Assembly (NCBI GenBank): GCA_910587075.1
Contig: CAJUKE010000012.1
Location: forward strand, 5,746-69,745
Direction of reading: 5' to 3'
DNA length: 64,000 nt
DNA from: an uncultured Muribaculaceae bacterium
GTDB taxonomy: Bacteria > Bacteroidota > Bacteroidia > Bacteroidales > Muribaculaceae
The translations under genes and the position numbers were made by a program. How positions within the stretch are numbered: position 1 is the stretch's first letter; each line of letters opens with the position of its first letter. Positions 15,645 to 27,325 of this stretch are shown piece by piece. The notes under the pieces were generated by a model. The model was not told the origin of the DNA and ran no database searches. It worked only from the letters and a program-made list of their open reading frames with translations.

Positions 15645-15687
15645 AACCAAGCCTAACGACTTGATTCAAAGTGCGTTAGGCTTGGTT
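15645..15687. terminator. 14-bp inverted repeat downstream of tRNA-Ser
   Basis: AACCAAGCCTAACG (15645-15658) and CGTTAGGCTTGGTT (15674-15687) are perfect complements with a 15-nt loop, starting 3 bases past the tRNA 3' end on the - strand. It probably ends the tRNA transcript, but no T-run follows, so a role in att-site structure is also possible. Confidence 0.55.
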
Positions 15688-15690
15688 TCG

Positions 15691-15777
15691 CGGAGAGGAC
15701 GAGATTCGAACTCGTGGTAGGATTGCTCCTACGTCAGTTTAGCAAACTGGTGGTTTCAGCCACTCACCCACCTCTCC
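15691..15777 (-). tRNA. tRNA-Ser (anticodon GCT)
   Basis: The - strand reads GGAGAGGTGGGTGAGTGGCT..., with acceptor stem GGAGAGG/CCTCTCC and discriminator G, anticodon loop TTGCTAA giving GCT, a long variable arm (TAGGAGCAATCCTA) and T-arm ACGAGTTCGAATCTCGT. It is 87 bases, as expected for class II tRNA-Ser; CCA is not encoded. The 3' end faces the integrase, so this gene is the likely phage attachment site. Confidence 0.95.
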
Positions 15778-15947
15778 TTTCGAGGCCAAGGGGCGTTCCG
15801 CTTGGGTTGGAGCCGCCGTCCTTGATTATGTGAACTCCATATGAGTTTTACGGATGCAAAGGTAAGGAGTTTTTTCGGAATGGCAAAATTTTTTGGCAGT
15901 TTTTCGTATCTTCGCGTAAGATTTCTTAACGGAATTGATTACTGTTT

Positions 15948-17753
15948 ATGGGTGTACTGCTTCAAACTGAGAAACTTACAAAGAGTTATGGTGACAGATT
16001 GCTGTTCGGCGACCTTACTCTCGGGCTGGCTGAGGGCGACAAGGTGGGCCTCGTGGCGCGCAACGGCTCCGGCAAAAGCACGCTTATGCGCTGCATAGCC
16101 GGGCTGGAAGACGTTGATTCAGGTTCTGTTGTCAAGTCGGACGGTGTCCGCGTCGCGTTTCTTGACCAGACGCCCGACCTCCCCGAAGAACTGACGGTGT
16201 GGGACGCCGCCATTTCTTACCGCCCGATTGTCGAGGCGTTGGACGCTGCTGAGCCGGAGGAGCGGGAGGAGATTCTTTCGAAGGCCCGCCGACTGATGTC
16301 GCAGCTCGGAATAACGGATTTCGACGCAAAGGTGGCCACCCAGTCGGGCGGCCAGCGAAAGCGCGTGGCTCTGGCGTGCGTCCTCGCGGCGGAGCCGCAG
16401 GTGCTCCTGCTCGACGAGCCTACCAATCACCTCGACATCCCCGCGATCGAGTGGCTGGAGCAGACCCTCAGCCGTTCGCGCGTAACGCTGTTGCTCGTGA
16501 CTCATGACCGCTTTTTCCTCGACCGCGTGTGCTCGCGCATCGTCGAAATCGACCGCGGCGAGGTATTCTCATACATCGGCAACTACGCCAACTATCTCCG
16601 GCGTCGCCGCGAGCGGCTTGAGGCCGCCGAAGCAAACGTGGCCAGGGCCAAGAACCTGCTGCGCAAGGAGCAGGAGTGGATGCGCCGCCAGCCGCAGGCC
16701 CGCGCCGGGAAGGCCCAGTACAGAATCGACGCCTTCTACGACCTCAAAGAGCGCGCCCGTGCCCGCCAGGCCGACAGGGATGTCAACCTCTCGGTGAAGG
16801 CATCCCGCATCGGTTCGAAGATTTTCGAGGCAGAGAATGTGGGCAAGCGCTTCGGCGACAAGGTGATTCTCGACGGGTTCACCTACACGTTCGCTCCGGG
16901 CGAGAAGGTCGGCATCATGGGGGGCAACGGTGTCGGCAAATCCACATTCGTCAAGATGCTTCTCGGCGCTGTGAGTCCCGATGCAGGGCATTTCGATGTC
17001 GGCGAGACGGTGCGCTTCGGCTATTACCGGCAGGAGGGTATGTCGTTCGACCCCGGTAAGCGCGTCATCGACGCCATAACCGAGCGCGCCGAGGAGGTGG
17101 TGATCAATGGTGGCGAAAGGCTCAGTCCGTCGCAATTCCTCACCCGGTTCCTATTCACTCCGGCCGACCAGCAGAAGCTCATCGCCAAACTCAGCGGCGG
17201 CGAGCGCAGCCGCCTCCATCTGGCATCCGTGCTGATGGGATCGCCCAATTTCCTGATACTCGACGAGCCTACCAACGACCTCGACATCGCGACGCTCGGC
17301 GTGCTTGAGGACTATCTCAGCGAGTTCAAGGGGTGCCTGATAGTCATTTCCCACGACCGCTATTTCCTTGACTCTGTTGCTGACCACCTGTTTGTGTTCG
17401 AGGGTGGGGGAGTCGTGAAAGATTTCCCCGGCAGCTATACCGACTACACCCTCTGGCGCAAGGAGCGCGATGCCCGCGAACGCGCCGCTGATTCGGGCCG
17501 ACAGACTGCCGAGGCTCCCCGCAAACCCAGGGTGGAGCGTGCTCCCAAACTCACCTTTAAGGAGAAAAAGGAATTCGAGGAACTTGAAAAGGAAATCGCT
17601 GCTCTCACCTCTGAAAAAGAGGCCCTTGAGGCGTTGTTCGCCTCCGGCGGGAGCCAGGACGACATCGCGGCCAAAGCCGCCCGTTTCTCCGAGGTCAGCG
17701 AGCTACTCGACGAGAAGGAGATGCGCTGGCTCGAACTCTCCGAGAAAGCCTGA
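15948..17753 (+). CDS. uup: ABC-F ATPase, Uup-like
   Basis: A 601-residue soluble protein with two ABC domains and no membrane segment. The first has Walker [10 protein letters not shown] (37-45), signature SGGQRKR (133-139) and Walker [13 protein letters not shown] (152-163). The second has GGNGVGKST (325-333), [12 protein letters not shown] and [12 protein letters not shown]. The linker between them (about 215-285, [33 protein letters not shown]) is the P-site tRNA-interaction motif region of ABC-F proteins, and the charged C-terminal helices (from about 530) resemble Uup. Such proteins act on ribosomes or on DNA or replication intermediates. A TATCTTCG box sits at 15907-15914. It is the first host protein gene beyond the integration site. 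Confidence 0.88.
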   Translation: MGVLLQTEKLTKSYGDRLLFGDLTLGLAEGDKVGLVARNGSGKSTLMRCIAGLEDVDSGSVVKSDGVRVAFLDQTPDLPEELTVWDAAISYRPIVEALDAAEPEEREEILSKARRLMSQLGITDFDAKVATQSGGQRKRVALACVLAAEPQVLLLDEPTNHLDIPAIEWLEQTLSRSRVTLLLVTHDRFFLDRVCSRIVEIDRGEVFSYIGNYANYLRRRRERLEAAEANVARAKNLLRKEQEWMRRQPQARAGKAQYRIDAFYDLKERARARQADRDVNLSVKASRIGSKIFEAENVGKRFGDKVILDGFTYTFAPGEKVGIMGGNGVGKSTFVKMLLGAVSPDAGHFDVGETVRFGYYRQEGMSFDPGKRVIDAITERAEEVVINGGERLSPSQFLTRFLFTPADQQKLIAKLSGGERSRLHLASVLMGSPNFLILDEPTNDLDIATLGVLEDYLSEFKGCLIVISHDRYFLDSVADHLFVFEGGGVVKDFPGSYTDYTLWRKERDARERAADSGRQTAEAPRKPRVERAPKLTFKEKKEFEELEKEIAALTSEKEALEALFASGGSQDDIAAKAARFSEVSELLDEKEMRWLELSEKA

Positions 17754-17890
17754 CCGACCGCCGACCTCAGCTCGCCCATCTCCATACCCCGCGAACCATT
17801 CCGGGCATAATGGCGTTGGAAATGTCGAACCCTCCTTGCGGCGACGACTCCGCCGGGAGGGCGACGACACCTCTAACTCATTATGATTGT

Positions 17891-19396
17891 ATGGACAAGA
17901 AAAGACTGACCGCTGAAAACGGGCGCCCGATCGCCGACAACCAGAATGTTCAAACCGCCGGCCGTCCAGGCCCCGTCGCCGTGCAGGACCCGTGGTATCT
18001 TGAGAAAATCTCACATTTCGACCGCGAGGTCATACCCGAGAGGCGCATGCACGCCAAGGGTTCCGGCGCTTTCGGCACCTTCACCGTGACCAATGACATA
18101 ACTGAATTCACCCGCGCCTCTATCTTTTCCGAGGTGGGGAAGCAGACACCCTGCCTGGTGCGGTTCTCAACCGTTGCAGGGGAGCGCGGCGCCGCCGATG
18201 CCGAGCGCGACATCCGCGGGTTTGCGATGAAGTTTTATACCGATGCCGGCAACTGGGACCTCGTGGGCAACAACACCCCGGTGTTCTTCCTCCGCGACCC
18301 CTTGAAATTCCCCGACCTCAACCACGCCATCAAGCGCGACCCTCGTTCGGGTATGCGCAACCCAACGGCCAACTGGGACTTCTGGACCCTCCTTCCCGAG
18401 GCGCTCCACCAGGTGACCATCACCATGTCGCCCCGAGGCATTCCAGCCTCATTCCGCCATATGCACGGCTTTGGAAGCCACACCTACAGCTTCATAAACA
18501 AGGACGGCAAGCGCACTTGGGTCAAGTTCCACTTCCGCACGCTCCAGGGCATCAAGAATCTCACCGACAAGGAAGCCGAGGCCGTAATCGCCAAGGATCG
18601 CGAGTCGCACCAGCGCGACCTCTTCGAGGCTATCGAGCGCGGCGACTTCCCCCGCTGGAAGCTACAGGTGCAGCTTATGACCGAGGAAGAGGCGCGACGC
18701 TACCATATTAACCCGTTTGACCTCACCAAGGTGTGGTACCACGCCGACTTCCCCCTCCGCGATGTGGGGATTCTCGAGCTCAACAGAAACCCAGAGAACT
18801 TCTTCGCCGAAATCGAGCAGGCCGCTTTCAACCCTGCTAATATCGTCGACGGCATCGGGTTCTCGCCCGACAAGATGCTGCAGGGTCGCCTTTTCTCCTA
18901 CGGCGACGCGCAACGCTACCGCCTGGGAGTCAACAACAACCTCATTCCGGTCAATCAGCCCCGCTGCCCGTTCCACTCCTACCACCGCGACGGCAAGATG
19001 CGCACCGACGGCAATTTGGGAGCGACGATAGCCTACGAGCCGAACAGTTTCGGTGAGTGGGCCGACAACCCCGCGCTCAAGGAACCTCCGATGAAGCTCC
19101 ACGGCGATCTTTACAACTACGACGAGCGCCTATACGACAACGATTATTACACACAGCCAGGCAAACTCTGGCGCCTGATGAGCACGGCCGACAAACAGGC
19201 CACTTGCGCCAACACCGCCGCGCAGATGGATGGGGTGCCCCTTTTCATAAAACAGCGCCACACCCGTGCATGCCACCGTGCCGATCCCGAATATGGCCGT
19301 ATGCTGGCCGAGGCGCTCGGTATTGACCTCGCCGAGGCGCTCGTGGCCGAGGACCCCGCCCACCCGTCGTGGGACGACCGTTTTGCCAAGGGTTAA
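17891..19396 (+). CDS. katA: Monofunctional haem catalase (clade 3)
   Basis: A 501-residue small-subunit catalase that converts hydrogen peroxide to water and oxygen in the cytoplasm. The distal His54 lies in [14 protein letters not shown], Asn127 in VGNNTPVFF, and the proximal haem ligand Tyr337 in [14 protein letters not shown]; all are present. I chose ATG 17891 ([19 protein letters not shown], the normal catalase start) over an in-frame ATG at 17810 that adds 27 atypical residues. The leader holds a CCCTCC/GGGAGGG hairpin (17830-17861). It probably has its own transcript, ending at the 19431-19465 hairpin. Catalase in an anaerobe indicates tolerance of oxygen exposure. Confidence 0.95.
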   Translation: MDKKRLTAENGRPIADNQNVQTAGRPGPVAVQDPWYLEKISHFDREVIPERRMHAKGSGAFGTFTVTNDITEFTRASIFSEVGKQTPCLVRFSTVAGERGAADAERDIRGFAMKFYTDAGNWDLVGNNTPVFFLRDPLKFPDLNHAIKRDPRSGMRNPTANWDFWTLLPEALHQVTITMSPRGIPASFRHMHGFGSHTYSFINKDGKRTWVKFHFRTLQGIKNLTDKEAEAVIAKDRESHQRDLFEAIERGDFPRWKLQVQLMTEEEARRYHINPFDLTKVWYHADFPLRDVGILELNRNPENFFAEIEQAAFNPANIVDGIGFSPDKMLQGRLFSYGDAQRYRLGVNNNLIPVNQPRCPFHSYHRDGKMRTDGNLGATIAYEPNSFGEWADNPALKEPPMKLHGDLYNYDERLYDNDYYTQPGKLWRLMSTADKQATCANTAAQMDGVPLFIKQRHTRACHRADPEYGRMLAEALGIDLAEALVAEDPAHPSWDDRFAKG

Positions 19397-19430
19397 TACC
19401 GGTTAAACAACAATAGTATTCAATAATAGT

Positions 19431-19465
19431 CGCGTCAGACCGCTTAACAAATGCGGTCTGACGCG
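19431..19465. terminator. Bidirectional hairpin between convergent genes
   Basis: CGCGTCAGACCGC (19431-19443) and GCGGTCTGACGCG (19453-19465) form a perfect 13-bp stem with a 9-nt loop between the ends of the catalase and acetyltransferase genes. T-runs are weak on both sides. Confidence 0.7.
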
Positions 19466-19479
19466 GCTCTGCTGTTACT

Positions 19480-19956
19480 TTATACCATCTTCTTTAGGTA
19501 GACCATATCACGCAGCGTCACGCCCTCCTCTACAATCGGGTGGTCGTAATGGTCGGTGAAGAAGTCGCGCACGGTGTGGGAGTATTCGTAACCGCAATTC
19601 TTGTAGAAGCGCAGGGTCGACGGGGTCTCCCCGGTTCCGAGGATTATGGTCGTGCCGCGGTAGAGTGATTCGACGTGGCGCAGCATCAGCCTCCCGATGC
19701 CGCGGCAGCGGTGAGTGGCCGCTACGGCGAGATTCTTTATCTCAACGATCTTTCCCGGTTCCTCCAGCACGGCGCAGCATGCCGCGGGCTCTTCGCAAAT
19801 ATAGCCGATAAAGAGCCGACACTCGTTGAGATAACGCTCGACCATATCCACCTGCTCGTCGCCTATGAGAAGCAGGTCGATGAATCGCCGCTTCTCCGAC
19901 GACACTTCCTTGATAGTGAGATTTACGTTCACGCTGGTCAGTTTATTGGTTGGCAA
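19480..19956 (-). CDS. GNAT family N-acetyltransferase
   Basis: A 158-residue protein with the GNAT fold. Motif A, where acetyl-CoA binds, is KNLAVAATHRCRGIGRLMLRHVE, with the R-x-x-G-x-G/A loop as RGIGRL. The beta strands before it (RLFIGYICEEPAACCAVLEE) and the C-terminal LRFYKNCGYEYSHTVRDFF are also typical. The substrate is not predictable from the sequence. It is convergent with the catalase gene and divergent from the YjbR-like gene. The start at 19956 (MPTNKLTSVNVNLTIKEVSSEK) is plausible; there is no good alternative before the fold begins. Confidence 0.82.
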   Translation of the reverse strand: MPTNKLTSVNVNLTIKEVSSEKRRFIDLLLIGDEQVDMVERYLNECRLFIGYICEEPAACCAVLEEPGKIVEIKNLAVAATHRCRGIGRLMLRHVESLYRGTTIILGTGETPSTLRFYKNCGYEYSHTVRDFFTDHYDHPIVEEGVTLRDMVYLKKMV

Positions 19957-20028
19957 ATCCGTGTCAGCCGCTATGGGTCATGACGCGGTCTATAGCATAG
20001 GCTCTTTGTGCGAAATTACAAAAATCGC

Positions 20029-20059
20029 TTTAATTATACACCGCAAACCCGTAAATTTG
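20029..20059 (+). promoter_or_regulatory. Promoter of the YjbR-like gene
   Basis: TTTA (20029-20032), 19 bases, TAAATTTG (20052-20059). The -7 element is a full match; the -33 has one mismatch. Confidence 0.5.
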
Positions 20060-20120
20060 CAATAGAGAATCAGATATCGGATGCAATCGGGCCTCTTTAA
20101 CAACGACGTTGGAATAGACT

Positions 20121-20492
20121 ATGGATATTGAACGACTTAGGGAGTATTGCCTCTCTTTCGATGGGGTTACAGAGAAAACGCCGTTCGGCAAGTTCGCCGC
20201 CCGGTTTGATTCGGTGCTGGTGTTCTACGTCATGGGCCATATGTTCTGTATGTTCGACATGGATAATTTCGAGGGGGTAACCGTGAAAGGGGAGCCTGCC
20301 GTGATTGCCGAACTCTACGAGACACGCGCCTCATGCGCTGCCCACAGAAATATGAGCCGGAAATACTGGATAGAGCTTGGGATCGGGGGCGACATCTCCG
20401 ATGCCGAGATTCTCGACCTTGTAAGGCGTTCCTACGAGATAGTGAAGGCGAGTTACAGCGTGGCTGGTAGGCGAAAACGCGTTAAAACCTGA
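20121..20492 (+). CDS. MmcQ/YjbR family protein
   Basis: A 123-residue protein of the MmcQ/YjbR family, a CyaY-like alpha/beta fold sometimes described as DNA-binding. Typical features are the opening MDIERLREYCLSFDGVTEKTPFG, the central VFYVMGHMFCMFDMD, the KGEPAVIAELYE segment and the closing RNMSRKYWIELGIGGDISDAEILDLVRRSYEIV. Length and order agree with the family. Its biochemical role is unsettled. The AraC-family regulator gene begins 14 bases after it in the same direction, so the two may be co-transcribed. Confidence 0.85.
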   Translation: MDIERLREYCLSFDGVTEKTPFGKFAARFDSVLVFYVMGHMFCMFDMDNFEGVTVKGEPAVIAELYETRASCAAHRNMSRKYWIELGIGGDISDAEILDLVRRSYEIVKASYSVAGRRKRVKT

Positions 20493-20506
20493 CACCCATA
20501 AGCGCT

Positions 20507-21343
20507 ATGACAGCAACTATACCGCTCCACCGCCACGGCGATTTGTCGCGCGACTGCGTGCATCTTAAGGCTGTAAATGCCGGAGATGTGAAGCGCGAGA
20601 TGGTGAAATACGCCCACCGCGACGATTTTTATATTTTCGGCATCATACTGCGCGGAAGTCTGAGTTGCGACATTGATTTCGTGCGCCGCGACTTCCGCGA
20701 GGGTGACCTTCAGTTCATCCGTCCCGGACAGGTGCACCGCTATGTGTCGGGCGACGAGTTCGAAGGTCGCATGCTGATGGTCGAGTCGAACATTGTCGGT
20801 GACAAGTATGAACCGGTGTTCGCCGAAGCCGCTCTAAAGGGTGTTACCGCGGGAGGAGACCCCGAGGTTATTTCGGAACTCGCCGCCTTGTTCGATATGA
20901 TGGACCGTATAATCAAGGCGGGGCGCGATATGGATATTGTGCGCGATCTCGCCGGGGCATTTATCGGCATCATCGCCGAGCGGTTCCGCGCGGTTCTCGC
21001 CACCCGGCCTGTCGATGGTGGGCGCCGGCTCGGCATAGTGCTCGAACTAAACTGGCTTCTCGATCGATACATCGCCGAGAACCACGCCCCGGCGTTCTAT
21101 GCCGAAAAGCTTAACATCACACCGGCGTACCTCGGCGCCGCGGTACGCGGAGTCACGGGCTGGAGCGCCGGAGCCTATATCCGCAACGAAATCGTGCTGC
21201 GGGCAAAGCGCTTGCTGTGCCATACAGATTTGTCGGTCAAGGAAGTGGCTGCGTCGCTCGGGTTCGAGGATAGCGCGTATTTCTCGCGCTTGTTCAGCAA
21301 AACAGCCGGAGTTTCTCCCGCGAGATTCAGGCGGAATCCTTGA
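20507..21343 (+). CDS. AraC family transcriptional regulator
   Basis: A 278-residue regulator. The N-terminal part is a cupin-like sensor (FYIFGIILRGSLSCDIDFVRRDFREGDLQFIRPGQVHRYV, about residues 40-85), and residues about 180-275 hold the two helix-turn-helix motifs of AraC proteins (FYAEKLNITPAYLGAAVRGVTG and LSVKEVAASLGFEDSAYFSRLFSKTAGVSPARFR). The ligand is unknown. A DUF4405-like membrane protein gene follows 77 bases downstream on the same strand and is a likely target or partner. Confidence 0.9.
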   Translation: MTATIPLHRHGDLSRDCVHLKAVNAGDVKREMVKYAHRDDFYIFGIILRGSLSCDIDFVRRDFREGDLQFIRPGQVHRYVSGDEFEGRMLMVESNIVGDKYEPVFAEAALKGVTAGGDPEVISELAALFDMMDRIIKAGRDMDIVRDLAGAFIGIIAERFRAVLATRPVDGGRRLGIVLELNWLLDRYIAENHAPAFYAEKLNITPAYLGAAVRGVTGWSAGAYIRNEIVLRAKRLLCHTDLSVKEVAASLGFEDSAYFSRLFSKTAGVSPARFRRNP

Positions 21344-21420
21344 ATAGTCCAATCAAAGGCACGGTTAGTCCATTGCGCGCCGTTTCCAAACCCACTAATT
21401 TCGCGGTCAAACATTAGACT

Positions 21421-21846
21421 ATGACGAAATTAGGTAAATTAAGGTTGTGCGACTGGGTTCTGCTCTGCGTGAGCGCTATTATGCTTGGGTCGGCTTTATG
21501 GCTGGAAATAAACCCGTTCGGTCCCGGAGTATGGGTGTGGTTCCACATACTCCTTGGCGCGGCGATGGTTGGTTTCATATTCTGGCACCTGGCCCTGCAC
21601 AAGGCTTCGAGGCGCGTGAATAAAAGCGCGGCGCGCAGCAAGCGCCAACACCACGGGGGCCGAGGACTCGGTTTGCTCTGTATGCTTATGATTGTCAGCG
21701 GCATCGCGGCCTCTGTTGCCTGGATGGGTACATATACACATTCGACAATCGGGGGCATCCATGGTAAAATCGGCTTTATCTTCCTGATAATGGTGGTTAT
21801 CCACGTCAGGAAATACCGCCGCTTCTACTTCCCGCGGCGGCGTTGA
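21421..21846 (+). CDS. DUF4405-like integral membrane protein
   Basis: A 141-residue protein with four hydrophobic segments (about 9-27, 38-58, 82-102, 115-130). Histidines within or next to them (WFHILLG, FWHLALH, IGGIHGKIG, VVIHVRKY) are arranged as in small cytochrome-b-like bundles, so haem binding in the inner membrane is plausible, as proposed for DUF4405 relatives. The segment between helices two and three is strongly basic (KASRRVNKSAARSKRQHH). It lies directly after an AraC regulator. Function is not established. Confidence 0.7.
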   Translation: MTKLGKLRLCDWVLLCVSAIMLGSALWLEINPFGPGVWVWFHILLGAAMVGFIFWHLALHKASRRVNKSAARSKRQHHGGRGLGLLCMLMIVSGIAASVAWMGTYTHSTIGGIHGKIGFIFLIMVVIHVRKYRRFYFPRRR

Positions 21847-21879
21847 CGCTGGTTCATCGCCGTGGAGGTGATGTCGCTC

Positions 21880-22398
21880 TCAAGGCAAAAAGAAAGAGAG
21901 CAGTGACCACGCTAACAGGTAACCGCAGTATTGGAGTCGGCCTTGCAGTGGCACAGAGGTGAGTCTTACCGGGCGCTTCATTATGGCGTGGAGTGCGATG
22001 GTGGTCAGTAGCATGAGCGATAGCGACGCGATTCCAAGCCATGGCCCGAGCGCCGACCAGACTTTGATGGCGCAAACAGCATCGGCGCATAGGAACGCGA
22101 GCGTTTGGGCGCGGCATTTGCGGAATATGCCGAACGGCGCGCTTATAATGAACGCGAGCAGTATTATTTTGGCGTAGGCGTTTGGTTCGGCCATTCCGAA
22201 GTAGGGTGCGTCCCATCCGGCGAAAAGCCTGAAAATTGTTATTTTACAGATCGCCAGACACACGGTGCCGGTTAAAATCGGTTCCCAAAGTTTGGTTGGT
22301 GACCATTTAGTCGCGGTAGCTTCTGGCATAATAGTATGCTTACTGATTTCGAGTTTGACGTTATGGCGAATATCGTGATAACAATATTCACCACTCAT
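21880..22398 (-). CDS. Hypothetical integral membrane protein
   Basis: A 172-residue protein with about five hydrophobic segments (TGTVCLAICKITIFRLFAG; AKIILLAFIISAPFGIF; TLAFLCADAVCAIKVWSALG; WLGIASLSLMLLTTIALHAI; LQYCGYLLAWSLLSFFLP) and an unusual number of cysteines. I do not recognise a family. Translation may start at ATG 22398 (MSGEYCYHD) or at the in-frame ATG 22329 (MPEATATKWSPTKLWEPILTG); the second gives a more ordinary N-terminus. It is convergent with the DUF4405-like gene and divergent from the beta-lactamase gene. Confidence 0.6.
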   Translation of the reverse strand: MSGEYCYHDIRHNVKLEISKHTIMPEATATKWSPTKLWEPILTGTVCLAICKITIFRLFAGWDAPYFGMAEPNAYAKIILLAFIISAPFGIFRKCRAQTLAFLCADAVCAIKVWSALGPWLGIASLSLMLLTTIALHAIMKRPVRLTSVPLQGRLQYCGYLLAWSLLSFFLP

Positions 22399-22500
22399 TG
22401 CTGACTGCGAAAATACTGATTAATTCGGAATTTTCAGTACTTTTGTCATTCAAACCGATTTTTTTGAAATCAGGATTCGCCACATTTAGGTTTTTGCGGA

Positions 22501-23394
22501 ATGAAAAAAATTGTAGGTATGCTCCTCGTCGCCATAATGATGGTGGCGTGCTCCGATGCCGACAGGTACGGAGCGATGCGAAAACAGTTGGAAGATTTCG
22601 TCAGGGATAAGGATGCCGAAATAGGCGTGGCGGTGATAGTCGACGGTGTGGACACGGTCGAAGTCAATGGCCGCGGGCAGTTCCCCATGCTCAGCGTATA
22701 TAAGTTTCCGATAGCGCTCGCGTTCGCTGATGGAGCGCAGGCTGGAGCGGAAATGCTGCCGGACACCATTACGCTTACCCGCGACGATCTGTTGCCCGAT
22801 ACCTATAGCCCTATGCGCGACCGTTATGCCTCTTGCGATACCATCAGGGTGCCGCTAAATGAGGTTTTGGCATATTCCCTGCAGCAAAGCGACAACAACG
22901 CGTCGGATGTGATTGTGCGCTTGGCCGGAGGAATGGACCGCGTGCGAGCCGCACTGCGCCGCCTTGGAGTAGAAGGTGTCAACGTGGTATCGACCGAGGC
23001 CGAGATGCACGCCGACAACGCACTCTGCTACCGAAACTCCGCGTCGCCACTCGCTATGGCGCGTCTGATGGACCGCTTCGCCGCTGAAATCCCGGAAACG
23101 GGAATCACAAGGGAGATTAAGCGACTGATGGAAACCTGCGCTACCGGAGCCGACCGCCTCGCCAAACCCCTCTCGGGCACCGGGGCTGTGCTGGGCCACA
23201 AAACTGGGACTGGCTTTACGCTCCCCGACGGACGGCTTATGGCTGTAAACGATGCCGGGTATGTCAATTTGCCCGACGGTCGACGCTACACCATCGCCGT
23301 TTTCATTGAGAACTCAGGATATTCTATGCCTGAGACCGAGGCTTTGATTGCTGAGATTTCCGAGATAGTCTACAACGCGGTCATAGGCGCTTGA
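22501..23394 (+). CDS. Class A beta-lactamase, lipoprotein
   Basis: A 297-residue serine beta-lactamase. The signal ends in a lipobox (MMVACSD, Cys17), so it should be membrane-anchored on the periplasmic side. The active-site motifs are S65-V-Y-K68, S130-D-N132, E166 ([10 protein letters not shown]) and K234-T-G236 (GHKTGTG), which nearly coincide with standard Ambler numbering. The EAEMHAD segment and overall form are closest to the Bacteroidota subclass A2 group (CepA/CfxA/PER-like). The likely substrates are penicillins or cephalosporins; the spectrum cannot be judged. The last 14 bases overlap the end of the convergent acetyltransferase gene. Confidence 0.9.
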   Translation: MKKIVGMLLVAIMMVACSDADRYGAMRKQLEDFVRDKDAEIGVAVIVDGVDTVEVNGRGQFPMLSVYKFPIALAFADGAQAGAEMLPDTITLTRDDLLPDTYSPMRDRYASCDTIRVPLNEVLAYSLQQSDNNASDVIVRLAGGMDRVRAALRRLGVEGVNVVSTEAEMHADNALCYRNSASPLAMARLMDRFAAEIPETGITREIKRLMETCATGADRLAKPLSGTGAVLGHKTGTGFTLPDGRLMAVNDAGYVNLPDGRRYTIAVFIENSGYSMPETEALIAEISEIVYNAVIGA

Positions 23395-23953
23395 TTATGC
23401 GGGCCGGGTTGCCGGCGACGGCGACGTTGGAGGGGACGTCCTTTGTGACAACCGATCCGGCACCGATTACCACGTTGTCGCCTATGGTGACTCCGGGGAG
23501 TATGGTCGCATTGCCGCCGATCCACACGTTATCGCCAATCGTGACTGGCTCGGCCCATTCGACACCAGTGTTTCGGCCTTCGGCGTCGAGGGGGTGGCAG
23601 GGGGTGTAGATGCTCACATTCGGCCCGATGAAGGCGTGGTTGCCTATGCGCACTTCGGCCTCGTCGAGTATCGTCAGGTTGAAGTTGGCGAAAAAGTCCT
23701 CACCGATGTGGATGTTGCACCCGTAGTCGCAGCGGAATGGTTGGTTGAAATGGAACCTTTCGCCGCAAGATCCTAACAAGCCGCGGATTATCTGCTTCTG
23801 TTCCTCCAGCCGGGAGGGGCGCAGGTCGTTGAAATCGCGGATTTTCTCGCGGGTCTCAGCGAGCATTTCCAAAAGGCGCGGATGCAGCGCGTCGTAAACT
23901 TCGCCGCCAAGCATCATACGCCATACTTTGTCGAAATCTTCGTGTTCAGCCAT
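23381..23953 (-). CDS. maa: Maltose/galactoside O-acetyltransferase-type enzyme
   Basis: A 190-residue left-handed beta-helix acetyltransferase. The N-terminal Mac domain ([29 protein letters not shown]) is followed by hexapeptide repeats ([36 protein letters not shown], then [36 protein letters not shown]) and the catalytic His region [13 protein letters not shown]. It transfers acetyl from acetyl-CoA to sugars such as maltose or glucose. The gene begins 29 bases after the TPR gene in the same direction and overlaps the beta-lactamase gene tail to tail. Confidence 0.88.
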   Translation of the reverse strand: MAEHEDFDKVWRMMLGGEVYDALHPRLLEMLAETREKIRDFNDLRPSRLEEQKQIIRGLLGSCGERFHFNQPFRCDYGCNIHIGEDFFANFNLTILDEAEVRIGNHAFIGPNVSIYTPCHPLDAEGRNTGVEWAEPVTIGDNVWIGGNATILPGVTIGDNVVIGAGSVVTKDVPSNVAVAGNPARIIKRL

Positions 23954-23982
23954 ATCTTGGGGAGGGTTAAAGAGGTTGAGGA

Positions 23983-25509
23983 CTATTCTTTGTCGCCGTC
24001 GGCTTTTTCGGAGTCCGCCTCACCTTCGAAAGGATTATCCTCCGGGGTGCTGAACGGGAAAAGTTGGCGGGCCGGGTCGAAACCGGGCTCGTCGATCAGG
24101 GCGTACGCCTCGTGGCTCGCCAGCAGCCTCATTTGCTGGAGTGTGAGCTGAATCCCTTTGAATTTCATTATATCCTCGATGTCGGCTATCTGCGGCGGAT
24201 TGCTGAGAATCACTGAGCTGAGCTGGTCGAGGTCGGCGAAGCGGTGCTCCTTCAGGAGCGACGCGCACAGAAGGAGGTAGCCCATCACGGAAATTTCGAT
24301 CGAAGTCGGATCGTTTTCCGTGCGGTACACGTTTAGCTGCTCGAACCGGGTGATATAGTCGGCGTAGCGCTTCGCGAGATAGAGCATTCTCAGGTACAGC
24401 TCCGAGAGCGTGGTGAACCCGTATTTCTCAGTATGGTAGTCGAGAAGCTCGGCCCCCTGGTCATAAAGGTTCTCGTTGTAAAGCGTAAGCGCCGCCTTAT
24501 GCCATTGCTCGTTGTCGTCGCCAACGATGCTGTTGTAGATGTCGAGATAGGGCTGAGGATTCTCCGGCTTGAGCCGGAGAATCTCAAGAATGGCGTCTGG
24601 GTTGCCTTCGTCACCTTTGGCCATGAACGAGGCGTAGGTTTCGATAGCCGCGCTGTCCTTGTGGCGGCCTCTGTAGCACTCGGCCAGCGCCTTGGTCGCG
24701 ATAGCGTTGTCGGGCACCCGGCGGAGGAAGGCTTTTAGTTCCTCTTCGGCCTGTTCGCGGGTGTTGTCGGAAGCCGAGAGCACCACGGCCCTGACAAGCG
24801 CCCCTTCGAGATTTTCGGGGTCGATCGCGAGCGCGTAGTCGGCGGCAGAAACCGCCTCGTCGAGGTGCGAGTTGGCAAACTCGGTTTTGGCGAGCAGCAG
24901 CCAGCAGTCCACGTTGAACGGTTCCGTCTGGGTTAGCTCCTCGGCCAGTTGACGGGCCAGTGCCGAATGGTCGGGGTAGTCCTTGAGTATGGTGGCGGTT
25001 TCGAAAAGCAGCGAGCGGGTATCCTCGGCCTTGTCGCGCAGAGCAATATAGGCTTCGGCAACCAGGTCGGGTCGGGTGAGGTCGCGCAGAAGGTCCATCA
25101 GCTTCAACACCGACTCGCAGTCAAACTTCTCGTGCTTCGCCAATAGCGCGCGCATATCATCGTCGGGGTGACCGCCGGGATAGTGGGCGATGCTGAGCGC
25201 GAGCACATCCCATAGAGGGCTCTCCTCGCGCTGGCGCCGGGCGAGCATATCGGCTCCGGCGTCGTTCGAGATGTACGACAGGAAGAAACCGGCCCGTTCG
25301 TCAAACAGGGTGGAGTCGGGATGAAGCCTGCGGGCTGTGAGGAAAACGTAGAACTGCACCATCACATCCCCCTCGTCCTGGGCGTAGTCGTAGATGTCGA
25401 GCAGCTCGTCCTCCTCGTAATAGTCAACGGTTTTCTCTTCGAGCACTTCACGGCGGAAGCGGTCGTAGAGTTCCTTCATATATTCCAGGCTGTTGTCTGA
25501 ATCAAGCAC
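23983..25509 (-). CDS. TPR repeat protein
   Basis: A 508-residue soluble protein built from tetratricopeptide-like helix pairs. Clear units include [83 protein letters not shown] (about 205-290), and the helices continue with weaker repeats to about 480. There is no signal peptide. The acidic C-terminus ([19 protein letters not shown]) and acidic N-terminus suggest a scaffold or chaperone-like protein in the cytoplasm. The function is unknown. It lies between glnS (with a terminator between) and the maa-like gene, with which it may share a transcript. Confidence 0.82.
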   Translation of the reverse strand: MLDSDNSLEYMKELYDRFRREVLEEKTVDYYEEDELLDIYDYAQDEGDVMVQFYVFLTARRLHPDSTLFDERAGFFLSYISNDAGADMLARRQREESPLWDVLALSIAHYPGGHPDDDMRALLAKHEKFDCESVLKLMDLLRDLTRPDLVAEAYIALRDKAEDTRSLLFETATILKDYPDHSALARQLAEELTQTEPFNVDCWLLLAKTEFANSHLDEAVSAADYALAIDPENLEGALVRAVVLSASDNTREQAEEELKAFLRRVPDNAIATKALAECYRGRHKDSAAIETYASFMAKGDEGNPDAILEILRLKPENPQPYLDIYNSIVGDDNEQWHKAALTLYNENLYDQGAELLDYHTEKYGFTTLSELYLRMLYLAKRYADYITRFEQLNVYRTENDPTSIEISVMGYLLLCASLLKEHRFADLDQLSSVILSNPPQIADIEDIMKFKGIQLTLQQMRLLASHEAYALIDEPGFDPARQLFPFSTPEDNPFEGEADSEKADGDKE

Positions 25510-25532
25510 GGCAGAATAGTTTCTTAATACAA

Positions 25533-25561
25533 TCGCGGGGGACGCTTGCGCGCCCCCGCGA
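25533..25561 (-). terminator. Terminator after glnS
   Basis: TCGCGGGGG (25533-25541) pairs with CCCCCGCGA (25553-25561). On the - strand the stem is followed by TTGTATT. It lies between the glnS stop and the TPR gene start. Confidence 0.75.
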
Positions 25562-25618
25562 GAATTAGGTGATAGTTTCGTAAATGTCGGATGGCGACGT
25601 CGCCATCAGCCACCCTTA

Positions 25619-27325
<1,707 letters not shown>

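Noticed and set aside
15841..16098. An 85-codon frame just before and overlapping the ABC-F gene
   Set aside because: It crosses the ABC-F promoter region and start in another frame, and its second half is a shadow of the ABC-F N-terminus.
17810..17890. N-terminal extension of the catalase from ATG 17810
   Set aside because: The extra 27 residues do not resemble catalase N-termini and contain a hairpin-forming leader; ATG 17891 gives the standard start.
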